Source: Brachyspira murdochii | GTDB taxonomy: Bacteria; Spirochaetota; JAAYUW01 | DNA length: 64,000 nucleotides | Direction of reading: 5' to 3' | Assembly (NCBI GenBank): GCA_020722965.1 | Contig: DYJT01000007.1 | Location: forward strand, 30,743-94,742 | In this document: positions 18,707-28,245 of the stretch, one piece after another | How the letters are laid out: each line of letters opens with the position of its first letter | Position numbering within the stretch: the first letter of the stretch is position 1 | Notes under the pieces: generated by a model | What the model was told of the DNA's origin: nothing | The model's input: only the letters and a program-made list of their open reading frames with translations | Databases searched by the model: none | Program-made: the position numbers and the translations under genes

Positions 18707-19177
18707 TTATAATTTAATAAAAAGTACGAAAAATATTGATAATAAAAGACCCAGAATTGCATAGAATTCTACCAAACCACCCATTGTCAAAGCTTTACCA
18801 GTCTCTGTTGGTTGTTTAGAAACAAGATTGATTCCACTTGCACATACCTTACCTTGATAAATGGCAGAAAAAAGACCGGCAAAGGCTATTGGTGATGCTG
18901 CAAAGATAAACTGAACACCACGAGAAACAGAAATTAATTCATTTGCATTACCGGTTATAATGCCTAATCGTAGGAAAATTAAGAATCCTATGATAAAACC
19001 ATAAATACCTTGAGTACCAGGAAGAGCTACAAGAGGTAAAAATTTACCAAATTTGGTCGGATCTTCTGAAAGTGATCCTGCAGCTGCTCTACCTGCTATC
19101 ATAATACCAATAGCCGAACCAATACCTGAAAGAATAACGGCTAATGCCGCTCCAGCGATTGCCACTGTGAATCCCAT
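18707..19177 (-). CDS. atpK: V-type ATPase membrane rotor subunit K (16-kDa c subunit), sodium-type
   Basis: 156 residues, four TM helices made of two fused hairpins. The ion-binding carboxylate is Glu137 in LVEFYAILG on helix 4; helix 2 has no carboxylate. Residues matching the Na+ ligands of Enterococcus hirae NtpK (Leu61, Thr64, Gln65, Gln110, Glu139) are Leu52, Thr55 and Gln56 in LPGTQG, Gln108 in IYQGK, and Glu137. This set implies sodium rather than proton coupling. Forms the c-ring turned by ATP hydrolysis or by ion flow. Starts after a good AGGAGG RBS. Confidence 0.93.
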   Translation of the reverse strand: MGFTVAIAGAALAVILSGIGSAIGIMIAGRAAAGSLSEDPTKFGKFLPLVALPGTQGIYGFIIGFLIFLRLGIITGNANELISVSRGVQFIFAASPIAFAGLFSAIYQGKVCASGINLVSKQPTETGKALTMGGLVEFYAILGLLLSIFFVLFIKL

Positions 19178-19244
19178 TAAGTCCTCCTAAATAAATTTAT
19201 ATCTATATTAAAAATTTAAATTGTCATCAAATTTTAAAAATTCT

Positions 19245-21263
19245 CTATTGTTTTACAATTACAGAAAATTTATGAATTCTTTTAAATGGAGACCATCTAC
19301 GACCGCCGCCTTCATAAAAATTTTTGAAGAATTCTACAAATTGTAAACGCATTGAATGAACAAATGAACCCAGTAATCCAAGTAGAAAATTAATCCCATG
19401 AAGTGCTAGTAAAGGGATCAAAGATAAAATCCAGGAAATAGGGTTAAACTTTGAACCTCTGACTATTTGAGCTGTAATATTAGCTACCATTGCAATAACG
19501 CTTGTGGATAAACCAAGAGCTAAAAGTCTTGAAAAGGAAAGGATGTCTCCCATAATACCAGCGACATTGTATACGGCAAAAAACTTACCAATCCCTTTTT
19601 CAAAAAACGTTTTCTCGTTGTTAGCGCTAAAAACAAGCAGTGAAACAAGAGATAAACCACTAGCGATAGCGAAAATCTTGCTAATAATTGGAGGCAAAAC
19701 AAATCCAAACATGGTACTTACTAAAAATGAACCTGCTATAGTTATTATTAAGTATGCTAACGTTTGTGTTAACGCTTTATAATATTCTTTAGCCTTCAAC
19801 TGTGTTATAAAAGCGACAACAAAAGAACTGGCCATCTGAAAGATACCAAGCTGAAGAGATAGAACAAGAAGTTTCATAGGATTTGAAAGAGGATCAAACC
19901 AGATAAATTTTTCTATGAAATCTGTCAATTTTGGTGCGCTTTGTTTAAGTAAATCTAGTCTTGTCCCAAAATAAGTACCGGTTAGTACACCAAAGATAAT
20001 GGTAAAAATGCTACTTTGCATGAAAACCTTAATAAGTTTTTGATCCTTAAATTTCTTGAGTAGAAATAAACTACCGATAAATAATAAAACACCATATCCT
20101 ACATCTCCCAGACAAATACCAAAGAGAATAGGATATATAGGAGCGATTAAAGGAGTAGGATCTATTTCATTATATTTTGGTATTGAATATAATTCTGTTA
20201 ATGACTCATAAGGCTGAATAATCTTCTTGTTATTAAATTCTACTGGTGGGTCGTCATTTTCATCGGGATTTGAAATGTTATAATCGACAAACTTAAATGG
20301 TTCAATTAAATTTTTAAATTGTTCAGTATTTTTTTCAAAAATCCACCCGACGATAAATTTGGTAGATTCTGTTTTTAAAAATTTCTGTTCTACTTTTTCT
20401 TTTGCAAATTTGGCGAAAATTTCATCATAGATTGCCTTGATGGCTTTACCATGAACTTCTATTATTTCAAATAAGGTAAGATATATCTGATCTATTAACT
20501 TATTATCTTCGTCAACTTTATTCTGATAGTTTAAAATATTTTCAGAAATTGTTCCGCTTTGTTCGGCTATTGAATATTCCTCACCACCGAATTTTTTTAT
20601 AAGTTGATAAATCTGCTGGTAAATATCTTTTAAGGCAACCAGGATAAAGAAAAAATTGCCTTCATATTCGAAGACATAATAAAATTGATATAATCTTGGT
20701 AAATCAAGAGTTTCAAGCTCTTCTAAGAATTGCTGGTATTTTATTTTAGAAAGATTAAAAAGTTTTATATTACAATTCTCTGAATCTTGTAAAAATTCGA
20801 GCGGTATTGTAATATTTGATACAGGTAATAATACATTAATCCTTGAACTGTTTTTTTCTATCTCGTTTGTTAAATTTTTCTCTTTATCTAGTAGATCATT
20901 TATCTCATTAAGTAATTTTTCATAGTCAAAATTTTCAATTAATCTTTTAAACTCATTTTGCGAAAAGGTCTCTATCTTGGAAATAAAATTGTCTAAAAAT
21001 TCCTCTTTTTTTCTATCAGATAATCTAACCGAAATAACCTTGACTCTTTCAAAAAGTCTTTCGATTATTGAAATATAATTTTTAAATTTTTCTTCTTCTA
21101 CAAGTAAAACTTCGTTTTTCTGGATATTTAATTCTTTCTCAAGATTATCCATTATTTTTTCGTCTATATGGATGATACCAGATTCTTGGAGTTTTAATAT
21201 CAGTTGATCATAAACCGAATCATGTACAATAAGATTGACTTTTTTAACTTTATTAACCGGCAT
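19245..21263 (-). CDS. atpI: V-type ATPase membrane stator subunit I (a subunit)
   Basis: 672 residues. About 370 N-terminal residues form the cytoplasmic arm with coiled coils, followed by seven or eight TM helices. GDVGYGVLLF begins the membrane part, and the conserved MGDILSFSRLLALGLS contains the arginine that faces the c-ring carboxylate during ion translocation. The C-terminus LHGINFLLGLLGSFVHSMRL is also highly conserved. Length and architecture are normal. It lies between the coiled-coil gene and atpK. Confidence 0.95.
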   Translation of the reverse strand: MPVNKVKKVNLIVHDSVYDQLILKLQESGIIHIDEKIMDNLEKELNIQKNEVLLVEEEKFKNYISIIERLFERVKVISVRLSDRKKEEFLDNFISKIETFSQNEFKRLIENFDYEKLLNEINDLLDKEKNLTNEIEKNSSRINVLLPVSNITIPLEFLQDSENCNIKLFNLSKIKYQQFLEELETLDLPRLYQFYYVFEYEGNFFFILVALKDIYQQIYQLIKKFGGEEYSIAEQSGTISENILNYQNKVDEDNKLIDQIYLTLFEIIEVHGKAIKAIYDEIFAKFAKEKVEQKFLKTESTKFIVGWIFEKNTEQFKNLIEPFKFVDYNISNPDENDDPPVEFNNKKIIQPYESLTELYSIPKYNEIDPTPLIAPIYPILFGICLGDVGYGVLLFIGSLFLLKKFKDQKLIKVFMQSSIFTIIFGVLTGTYFGTRLDLLKQSAPKLTDFIEKFIWFDPLSNPMKLLVLSLQLGIFQMASSFVVAFITQLKAKEYYKALTQTLAYLIITIAGSFLVSTMFGFVLPPIISKIFAIASGLSLVSLLVFSANNEKTFFEKGIGKFFAVYNVAGIMGDILSFSRLLALGLSTSVIAMVANITAQIVRGSKFNPISWILSLIPLLALHGINFLLGLLGSFVHSMRLQFVEFFKNFYEGGGRRWSPFKRIHKFSVIVKQ

Positions 21264-21284
21264 ATCTATCCTTTAAAAAAGGTT

Positions 21285-21599
21285 TTAGTCTTTAAAAAAT
21301 TCATCTTTTATGTATTCGATTGCTTTTTGTATATACTGCCTATCGATTTCATCAAAGTTTTTAAGAAGATTTTTGGTTTCATTTGTAATATTAGAAATTT
21401 GAGAATCTATATATTCTTTTATGTTTTTTTCTTCATCTATTTTAAATTGATTTAATCTGACTTTTAATTCTTCTTCTTTTTGATTCCGATAATTATTTAA
21501 AAGGTTGAATTCATTCCTTTTTTTTTCGATTATCTTCTGAAGTTCCTCTTTTAATTCTTTTTCCTTTTGATGTATTTGAACTATCTGTTGAAAATCCAT
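21285..21599 (-). CDS. atpH: V-type ATPase peripheral stalk coiled-coil subunit (G/H-like)
   Basis: 104 residues, almost entirely a Lys/Glu-rich coiled coil starting MDFQQIVQIHQKEKELKEEL. This matches the short subunit (AhaH in archaea, NtpF in Enterococcus) that pairs with subunit E in the peripheral stalk. It is the first gene of the operon, 21 nt upstream of atpI, as in Enterococcus ntpFIKECGABD, whose order this cluster follows exactly. AAGGAG precedes the ATG. Confidence 0.82.
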   Translation of the reverse strand: MDFQQIVQIHQKEKELKEELQKIIEKKRNEFNLLNNYRNQKEEELKVRLNQFKIDEEKNIKEYIDSQISNITNETKNLLKNFDEIDRQYIQKAIEYIKDEFFKD

Positions 21600-21667
21600 C
21601 TAAGAACTCCTTATAAAAATAAATTGTTATAGATATTAAAAATATTAAATAGTTTTTGTTTTAATAA

Positions 21668-21695
21668 ATATTATTTTAATTATTTAATTTGTCAA
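21668..21695 (-). promoter_or_regulatory. Putative promoter of V-ATPase operon
   Basis: Minus-strand TTGACA at 21690-21695, 16 nt spacer, TAATAT at 21668-21673. A start near 21661 gives a leader of about 60 nt before atpH. It would allow the operon to be transcribed independently of the receiver gene upstream. Confidence 0.5.
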
Positions 21696-21731
21696 ATTAA
21701 GCTTAAGCGATTAAAATCTACCAAATAAAAT

Positions 21732-22112
21732 TTACCAATTGTTAGATATCATTTGAATTCTTTGAACTAGATCTTCATATGAGACTGGTTTTAATATAAA
21801 ATCAGAAATTTCTTTTTTTAATGGATTATTTTCCAGCTGCTCTCTTTCCTTAACATTTCCTGTAAAAATTATAACTGGTAAATCTTCCTTTTTTTTAATT
21901 TTTCTTATCTCTTTCAATGTATCCCATCCTGAAATCTCAGGCATCATAAGATCAAGCAGTACAAGACCGACAGAATCATCATTTTTAACTTTTTCTATAG
22001 CATCATAACCACTTAAGCAGGTAATTACATTATAATTATTCATCTCAAGTACCATTTTTACAAAATCCAATATAACAAGAACATCATCAACGACCAATAT
22101 CTTTTTTGCCAC
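21732..22112 (-). CDS. Stand-alone receiver (CheY-like) response regulator
   Basis: 126 residues from a GTG at 22112, chosen because AGGA lies 6 nt upstream; a TTG at 22115 in frame is an alternative. It is a bare receiver domain: VVDD acid pair near residues 8-9, phospho-acceptor Asp54 in LLDLMMPE, and Lys in ILKPVS near the end. No output domain, and no kinase gene adjacent. It lies upstream of the V-ATPase operon in the same direction and diverges from nrdJ, but a separate promoter downstream suggests it is not dedicated to the ATPase. Partner kinase is unknown. Confidence 0.88.
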   Translation of the reverse strand: MAKKILVVDDVLVILDFVKMVLEMNNYNVITCLSGYDAIEKVKNDDSVGLVLLDLMMPEISGWDTLKEIRKIKKKEDLPVIIFTGNVKEREQLENNPLKKEISDFILKPVSYEDLVQRIQMISNNW

Positions 22113-22220
22113 CAATTATCCTTTATAATTGTATATAATCTGATATTTTATTACTTTTTCCATTTAAAAAATAACAGATAATTTTTTTTTTGCAAAATTT
22201 GTTAAAGCAAGATTAAATTT

Positions 22221-22242
22221 TTACCATTGAATTACCATTGAA
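22221..22242. repeat. Perfect 11-bp tandem direct repeat upstream of nrdJ
   Basis: TTACCATTGAA occurs twice with no gap (22221-22231 and 22232-22242). The second copy overlaps the predicted nrdJ -35 element. Period 11 bp places both copies on about the same face of the helix. It does not resemble a published NrdR box as far as I can judge. Confidence 0.65.
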
Positions 22243-22265
22243 TTAAAATTAAATTAAATTATATT
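22238..22265 (+). promoter_or_regulatory. Putative nrdJ promoter
   Basis: TTGAAT at 22238-22243, 16 nt, TATATT at 22260-22265. A start near 22272 leaves a leader of about 45 nt. GGAGG at 22308-22312 is the ribosome binding site, 5 nt before the ATG at 22318. Confidence 0.42.
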
Positions 22266-22317
22266 AACTTAAATTATATAAATTAAGATACATGCATAGA
22301 GTATGCTGGAGGTATGA

Positions 22318-24621
22318 ATGATAAATTTTAGTGATAATGCAAAATTAATCCTTCAAAAAAGATATCTTTTAAAAAATGAGAATGGAGAGCCAATTGAATC
22401 TATTGAGGGTTTGTTCACAAGAGTCGCAAAGGCTATAGCCTTATCTGAAAAAATATATAATTCAAAGGCAAATATCGAAAAATTTCAATCAGATTATTTT
22501 GATCTTATGACTTCGCTTGATTTCATCCCAAATTCACCTACTTTAATGAATGCGGGTACCGATATTGGTCAACTTTCTGCATGTTTCGTTCTTCCAGTTG
22601 GAGATTCAATTGAAGATATATTCGATTCCGTAAAACATGCCGCAATTATACACAAAACCGGAGGTGGCACTGGCTTTTCTTTCTCAAGATTAAGACCAAG
22701 AAATGATATTGTTAAATCAACTGCAGGTGTATCATCTGGTCCCGTGTCTTTTATGGAAGTTTTTGATTCTGCAACGAATGCGATAAAGCAGGGTGGTAAA
22801 AGAAGAGGCGCTAATATGGGAATACTTAGTGTTCACCATCCTGATATAAAAGAATTTATAACCTACAAAAATGATCTGACAAAACTCACGAATTTCAATA
22901 TCTCTGTAGCTCTTACCGATGAATTTCTTGCTGCTGTTGAAAATGATAAACCTTACAATCTTATAAACCCAAGAGATAACAAGGTTGTCGGCCAACTTTC
23001 TGCATTAGAAATTTTTAATTTGATTGTTGAAAGCGCATGGAAAACAGGTGAACCAGGTATTATTTTTATAGATCAGATGAATAGGAAAAACCCGACGCCT
23101 CAAATTGGGCAGATTGAGTCAACAAATCCATGTGGAGAACAACCACTTCTTCCATACGAATCCTGTAATCTTGGTTCACTAAATTTGAATAATATTTTGA
23201 CAGAAAAAGATGGGAATTTCGAGATTAATTGGGAAAAACTTGAAAAAATAACGGCTTTGGCGGTAAGATTTCTTGATAATGTCATAGATATAAATAATTA
23301 TCCATTAAAACAGATAGAAGAGATGACGAAAGGTAATAGAAAGATTGGTCTTGGAATAATGGGATGGGCCGATATGTTATTTAAACTTGGAATTCCATAT
23401 AATAGCGAAGAAGCGGTAAATCTTGCCGAGAAAATCATGAAGAATATATATCAGTATTCTATCGAATCTTCAAAGATATTGGCAGAAGAAAGAGGTGTTT
23501 TTCCAAATTGGGAAAAATCTATCTATAAATCTCAAAATTTACGGCTTAGAAATTCAACTTTAACCACAATTGCACCAACAGGAACTATTTCCCTTATAGC
23601 AGATGCATCAAGTGGAATCGAGCCAGTTTTTGCTCTTGCCTATTCAAGAAAAGCGATGGATTCCAACATTTTAAACTATTTCCACCCCTATTTCGAAAAA
23701 GTATTATCTCAAATACCTGGAATCGATCAAAAGATCTTCGATGAGATTCTGGAAAAAGGAAGTTTGCAGGATATTAAAATTATTCCAGAGCGAATAAAAT
23801 CAATTTTCGTCACAGCACATAATATTGAACCAATATGGCATATTAAGATTCAGGCAGCATTTCAGAAATATACAGATAATGCGGTATCGAAAACAATCAA
23901 TTTTCCGAGCACTGCAACAAAAGAGGATGTGTCAAAGTCTTATCTATTAGCTTACAAACTTGGCTGTAAAGGAATTACCATATATAGAGATAAGAGCCGT
24001 GAAGGCGTTTTACAGTTAGGTATTTCTGATAAAAATAATGAAGAATTGGATTTAGAAAAAAAGATTGAAGAAAAGATCAAAAAACCGAGAAAAAGACCAC
24101 TTAAAACTTCTGGGAAAACTATTCGAATAGAAACTGGATGCGGTCATCTTTATGTTACGATAAACGAAGACGAGCTTGGTCTTGTTGAGCTCTTTGCGAC
24201 AATGGGAAAAGCGGGAGGGTGTGCATCTTCGCAGATAGAGGCAATTAGTAGGCTTATATCTTTATCTTTAAGATCTCAGATTGATCCTTACTCGATAATT
24301 AAACAATTAAAGGGGATTAGATGCCCAAATCCAACTATTTTCCCATCCGAATATGGGAAGACATTGTCATGTGCTGATGGAATTGCTAAAGCGATAGAAA
24401 TATATTTGAATGAAAAAAATTCTCTTTTTGAATCAGAAAATATAACAAACTCTTCTAATATTTCCGAAAATAAGATTAAAGAGAACAAACAAAAAGAAAA
24501 AGAGGATGATTTAATAAGGAGAAAAGAGGTAGCAGGAATCTGCCCTGAATGTGGAGGTGTTCTTGTTCAGGAAGAAGGATGCATTACCTGTCATGATTGT
24601 GGTTACTCAAAATGCGGATAA
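22318..24621 (+). CDS. nrdJ: Adenosylcobalamin-dependent (class II) ribonucleotide reductase
   Basis: 767 residues. Active-site residues are visible: Cys89 (SACFVLPVG), Asn270-Cys272-Glu274 in [10 protein letters not shown], and Cys283 (YESCNLGSL). [17 protein letters not shown] and the [20 protein letters not shown] segment are typical of class II NrdJ. No N-terminal ATP cone is present. The C-terminal 28 residues carry a CPECGG...CxxCxxC cluster, the thioredoxin-accessible redox/zinc tail of this family. It converts ribonucleotides to deoxyribonucleotides with adenosylcobalamin and does not need oxygen. Regulation may use the tandem repeat at the -35 region. No cobalamin riboswitch is seen upstream. 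Confidence 0.95.
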   Translation: MINFSDNAKLILQKRYLLKNENGEPIESIEGLFTRVAKAIALSEKIYNSKANIEKFQSDYFDLMTSLDFIPNSPTLMNAGTDIGQLSACFVLPVGDSIEDIFDSVKHAAIIHKTGGGTGFSFSRLRPRNDIVKSTAGVSSGPVSFMEVFDSATNAIKQGGKRRGANMGILSVHHPDIKEFITYKNDLTKLTNFNISVALTDEFLAAVENDKPYNLINPRDNKVVGQLSALEIFNLIVESAWKTGEPGIIFIDQMNRKNPTPQIGQIESTNPCGEQPLLPYESCNLGSLNLNNILTEKDGNFEINWEKLEKITALAVRFLDNVIDINNYPLKQIEEMTKGNRKIGLGIMGWADMLFKLGIPYNSEEAVNLAEKIMKNIYQYSIESSKILAEERGVFPNWEKSIYKSQNLRLRNSTLTTIAPTGTISLIADASSGIEPVFALAYSRKAMDSNILNYFHPYFEKVLSQIPGIDQKIFDEILEKGSLQDIKIIPERIKSIFVTAHNIEPIWHIKIQAAFQKYTDNAVSKTINFPSTATKEDVSKSYLLAYKLGCKGITIYRDKSREGVLQLGISDKNNEELDLEKKIEEKIKKPRKRPLKTSGKTIRIETGCGHLYVTINEDELGLVELFATMGKAGGCASSQIEAISRLISLSLRSQIDPYSIIKQLKGIRCPNPTIFPSEYGKTLSCADGIAKAIEIYLNEKNSLFESENITNSSNISENKIKENKQKEKEDDLIRRKEVAGICPECGGVLVQEEGCITCHDCGYSKCG

Positions 24622-24694
24622 ATCTATTGAAATATTGATAAATTTAAATTTTAGTTGATAATAAAATTATATAATAAAGAAGGGTTCATCTATT

Positions 24695-27172
24695 ATGAAT
24701 ATTAAATTAAGAATTTTTCTATTCTTTATGTTTTTTTCTATCATATTTTTCATAATTCTTAATATTTCAATTTCTAAACAACTTAAAAATGAACTTTTTA
24801 ATAAAACGACAGAAAATTTAATTACTTCAAATAATTTCTTAATTAAGTATATTAAATCAAATACTAAAAATATTAGAGATAATTTAAGTAATTCGATTTC
24901 CCTTATTTATCCAGCTATTAAAGAGTTTACTATTAATTTAAAAGAAGATGCTTATCCTTTTATCATTCAATATCTTCAATATAATTTCGAGACTAAAAAC
25001 CCTGATAAAACAATATATCTGTACAATGGAGATTTTTCAAAACTACTATATACAAATGCGGATAAACTTGGCACTTTCAAAGAGTTACCTACAGTTACAG
25101 GTGAAAAAAGTTTATATAATTACGCCGGAAATGCGTCTTCCTATGAGGGGATAATATATATTGATGAGCATTATTATAATTTTAGAACACAGGCTTTCAA
25201 AATCGATGATTTCAGCAAAGAAGTTTATTATCAGATCTTAATTATATACAGTAAACAATCATTCGAAAGATTTATAGAAGAATCCTTTGATTTTAGAGAT
25301 TTCCCTGCAGACCTTCATTCTATAGCCATCATAGATGTTTCTGATTTTACTATAGGAGGAATATCCGATAAAAAAACTCCTTTTTTTTATATCGGAAGTG
25401 ATGTAAATAATATTGACTTTATACCTGCTCTTTCTATTTCTGGTAAATCGAATATCTACGATAAAAATAGTGGTGAACGCTTTCTTTCCTTTACTTCTAC
25501 CATTGAAATATATTATTTTAAGATAATTTCTTTACTCCCTTATAACAAAATAGATAAGAAGGTCTCTCAGATAACAAAACGGCTTTTTATAGTCTCACTA
25601 ATTATGATATTGATTTTGCTCTTACTCATAAACATATTTATAAGATTAATTATATTTAATCCATTAAATTATTTCAATAAGGTATATAAAAGCATAAATT
25701 CTGGAAATTTATCAATAGATATTGAACTAAAAAATGATGAGTTAGATCCTCTGAGAAAATCTATTAAGACTCTTTTGAAACAGTTTTTATCGATTTTTGA
25801 AGAAACATCAAATCTTTCTGATGTTTTTTCAACCACTTTAGATTCGACAAATAAGATGTTCAATGATGAAAGTAATAAGCTTATGCAATATCAAAACAAA
25901 TTTAAAGTTCTTACAGATAACTTTGGTGATATTCTTGAAAAATTTCAAAATATTCAGGATATCGCAAAAACTTCATTGAATTATTCGAAAGATTCTATGT
26001 CAAAGGCTAGTGAAAATGTTAAAGTTGTCTCTGATTTAATAACAAACATGAACAAGATAAAAGATCTATATAATAAAATATTACAATTTTCAAATGAAAT
26101 ACGAACTTTAGCAAACCAGACAAATCTTCTTTCTTTAAATGCATCAATAGAATCATCTAAAGCTGGCGAATTTGGTAAAGGGTTTTCTGTGGTTGCCTCT
26201 GAAATTAGAAAACTCGCTACAAGAACGAAGGATTTCGTCGATAGCATTTCCAGCATGACCCAGGAAATAGGAACAATCATATTAGAGACTTCTGAATCTA
26301 CCACTGGAGTTGAATCCTTATTAAAACAAATTGTTGGAAATCTTTCAGGACTTAATGGATTAATCGATCAGATCAAAAATATGATAGATATAACAAGTTC
26401 ATCTGCCTTTACTTTTAAATCAGAAATACTTCAAAATTCCGAAAATCTATCCGAGCTTGTTTCATCAACTCAATCTATATCAGAATATATAAATGATCTT
26501 AAAAAAGATTTTTCTAATATTGTCGAAATGTTCTCATTTTTTAACTTCAACCCTATCTCTACTGAAACACAGGAATATTATGAGCATAAACTTGTTTCAG
26601 TCGCACAAGAGATTGAAGAAGATATATTTGATAATTTTAACAATATCGAAAAAAAGGATATTATCACTATCAATTACTATGATATTCAATCCTTAACCAT
26701 AAATGGCATAGACATCACAAACGATAATGAATTTGTCCAGGAATTAAAGAAAAAATATGATTCTGATTTTTCAATTTTACAGCTTTCAAGTTCTGGAGAA
26801 CTTGTAAGAGTCAATACTACGGTCGTTGATGTAAACGGTCAGAGCATTATTGGTTCTACATTATATGAAAAATCTATTTTCTATTCGGCTATAATCGATG
26901 AAGGTAAAGATTATATTGGATTTCAAAGGGCTTTTGATAAAACATTCTTCACCATTTTCAGACCATATTTTTCCGAAGAAAACGAATTTCTTTTTTGTAT
27001 TTCATTTGGTTATCAGGTAGAAGAAATTATAAAAGAAGATAAAGATAACAATTCTGAAAATAATGTTGAAAACAAACTTTTGACCGCAGATGATAATGAA
27101 AGTTTAAGCTCACAGGAAGATGAACAAGATATAAACGAAATAAAAGAGATAAAAGAAATTAGTGAAAATTAA
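24695..27172 (+). CDS. Chemoreceptor with extracellular sensor and an extra C-terminal cytoplasmic Cache-like domain
   Basis: 825 residues. TM1 about 7-26; extracellular sensor about 28-296 (Cache-like by size and strand pattern, not certain); TM2 about 297-320; HAMP about 320-372; helical signalling domain with hairpin about 468-515 ([20 protein letters not shown] and [17 protein letters not shown]). Unusually, residues about 625-780 form another globular domain: [20 protein letters not shown], then [12 protein letters not shown] and [10 protein letters not shown] match the Cache_3-Cache_2 type sensor normally found outside the cell. No TM segment separates it from the signalling coil, so it should be cytoplasmic. 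The C-terminus is acidic. The stop overlaps the galE end by 14 nt in a convergent arrangement. Confidence 0.88.
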   Translation: MNIKLRIFLFFMFFSIIFFIILNISISKQLKNELFNKTTENLITSNNFLIKYIKSNTKNIRDNLSNSISLIYPAIKEFTINLKEDAYPFIIQYLQYNFETKNPDKTIYLYNGDFSKLLYTNADKLGTFKELPTVTGEKSLYNYAGNASSYEGIIYIDEHYYNFRTQAFKIDDFSKEVYYQILIIYSKQSFERFIEESFDFRDFPADLHSIAIIDVSDFTIGGISDKKTPFFYIGSDVNNIDFIPALSISGKSNIYDKNSGERFLSFTSTIEIYYFKIISLLPYNKIDKKVSQITKRLFIVSLIMILILLLLINIFIRLIIFNPLNYFNKVYKSINSGNLSIDIELKNDELDPLRKSIKTLLKQFLSIFEETSNLSDVFSTTLDSTNKMFNDESNKLMQYQNKFKVLTDNFGDILEKFQNIQDIAKTSLNYSKDSMSKASENVKVVSDLITNMNKIKDLYNKILQFSNEIRTLANQTNLLSLNASIESSKAGEFGKGFSVVASEIRKLATRTKDFVDSISSMTQEIGTIILETSESTTGVESLLKQIVGNLSGLNGLIDQIKNMIDITSSSAFTFKSEILQNSENLSELVSSTQSISEYINDLKKDFSNIVEMFSFFNFNPISTETQEYYEHKLVSVAQEIEEDIFDNFNNIEKKDIITINYYDIQSLTINGIDITNDNEFVQELKKKYDSDFSILQLSSSGELVRVNTTVVDVNGQSIIGSTLYEKSIFYSAIIDEGKDYIGFQRAFDKTFFTIFRPYFSEENEFLFCISFGYQVEEIIKEDKDNNSENNVENKLLTADDNESLSSQEDEQDINEIKEIKEISEN

Positions 27173-28154
27173 ACTTCTGTAATTTTTGGTGCCAGCTATA
27201 GGCAGTTTTTATTATATCCTCAAGTTTAAATTTAGGGTTCCAACCCAGTGTTTTTTTTATTTTTTCTGATGAAGCTATCAAAACGGGTGGATCCCCTTCT
27301 CTTCTTTCCCCTATCTTATAATTAACTTTTTTGCCGGTTATCTTTTCGACAGTATCTATGATTTGCTTTACAGAATAACCTTTTTCAGAACCAAGATTGA
27401 ATACTGTTGAAATACCTCCATTATTTAAATATTCCATCGCTAAAATGTGAGCATCCAGAAGATCTATAACATGCACATAATCCCTTATACATGTGCCATC
27501 TTCGGTAGGATAATCTGAACCATAGATTATAAAAAATTCATCTTTCCCGATTACGACATTCAAAACTCTTGGAATAATATGAGTTTCAGGATTATGAGCT
27601 TCACCTGTTTCTAAAGTAGGGATTGCACCACTTGCATTAAAATACCTTAAGCAAACACTTTTCAGTAAACCCTGTGAAGCTAGATCTGCTAATATATTTT
27701 CAACCATATGTTTTGATCTACCATATGGATTTATAGGATCGCACATGCTACTTTCAGAGATAGGTATATTTTGAGGGATTCCATATACAGCAGCTGTTGA
27801 AGAGAATATGAAATTATTTACCTTCCCATCTATACATGATTTTAATAGATTAATTGTCTTGTATGTATTGTTTTCGTAATATTTAAATGGTGATTTTACA
27901 GACTCACCAACCTCTATAAAAGCTGAAAAATGAAATACAGTTTTTATATTATATTTTTTAATTAGACTTAAAACCGAATCATAATCACCAATATCATATT
28001 TGAATAACCTGAATCCTTCGATAAATTCTTCTTTCCCTTTAGAAAGATTATCAACAATAATTGGATCTATCCCCTTTTTTCTTAAATAATGACAAAAGGT
28101 GCTTCCGATATATCCAGCGCCACCACATACCAATATACCCTGCTTTTCAGACAT
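27159..28154 (-). CDS. galE: UDP-glucose 4-epimerase
   Basis: The ATG at 28154 has GGGAG 5 nt upstream and is preferred to the in-frame ATG at 28169, giving 331 residues. NAD-binding GGAGYIGS lies at the N-terminus, the catalytic Ser-Tyr-Lys set is in FSSTAAVYG and YGRSKHMVE, and [13 protein letters not shown] and [10 protein letters not shown] are family signatures. It interconverts UDP-glucose and UDP-galactose for surface glycans or galactose use. No other sugar-nucleotide gene is adjacent. Its 3' end overlaps the chemoreceptor gene on the other strand by 14 nt. Confidence 0.94.
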   Translation of the reverse strand: MSEKQGILVCGGAGYIGSTFCHYLRKKGIDPIIVDNLSKGKEEFIEGFRLFKYDIGDYDSVLSLIKKYNIKTVFHFSAFIEVGESVKSPFKYYENNTYKTINLLKSCIDGKVNNFIFSSTAAVYGIPQNIPISESSMCDPINPYGRSKHMVENILADLASQGLLKSVCLRYFNASGAIPTLETGEAHNPETHIIPRVLNVVIGKDEFFIIYGSDYPTEDGTCIRDYVHVIDLLDAHILAMEYLNNGGISTVFNLGSEKGYSVKQIIDTVEKITGKKVNYKIGERREGDPPVLIASSEKIKKTLGWNPKFKLEDIIKTAYSWHQKLQKFNFH

Positions 28155-28245
28155 ATTTACTCCCAACATAAACTTAAAATATTATTAACCGATGAAAAAA
28201 TAGTTGAAACCTTGAAAATCACAAAGCCAAAATAAATTAAAAAAA

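Noticed and set aside
21732..22112. Receiver gene as a dedicated regulator of the V-ATPase operon
   Set aside because: Only position suggests it; the operon has its own candidate promoter and the protein has no output domain.
22116..22317. Cobalamin riboswitch upstream of nrdJ
   Set aside because: The region is near-pure A/T with no B12-box-like conserved stretch and is too simple to fold as the large cobalamin aptamer.
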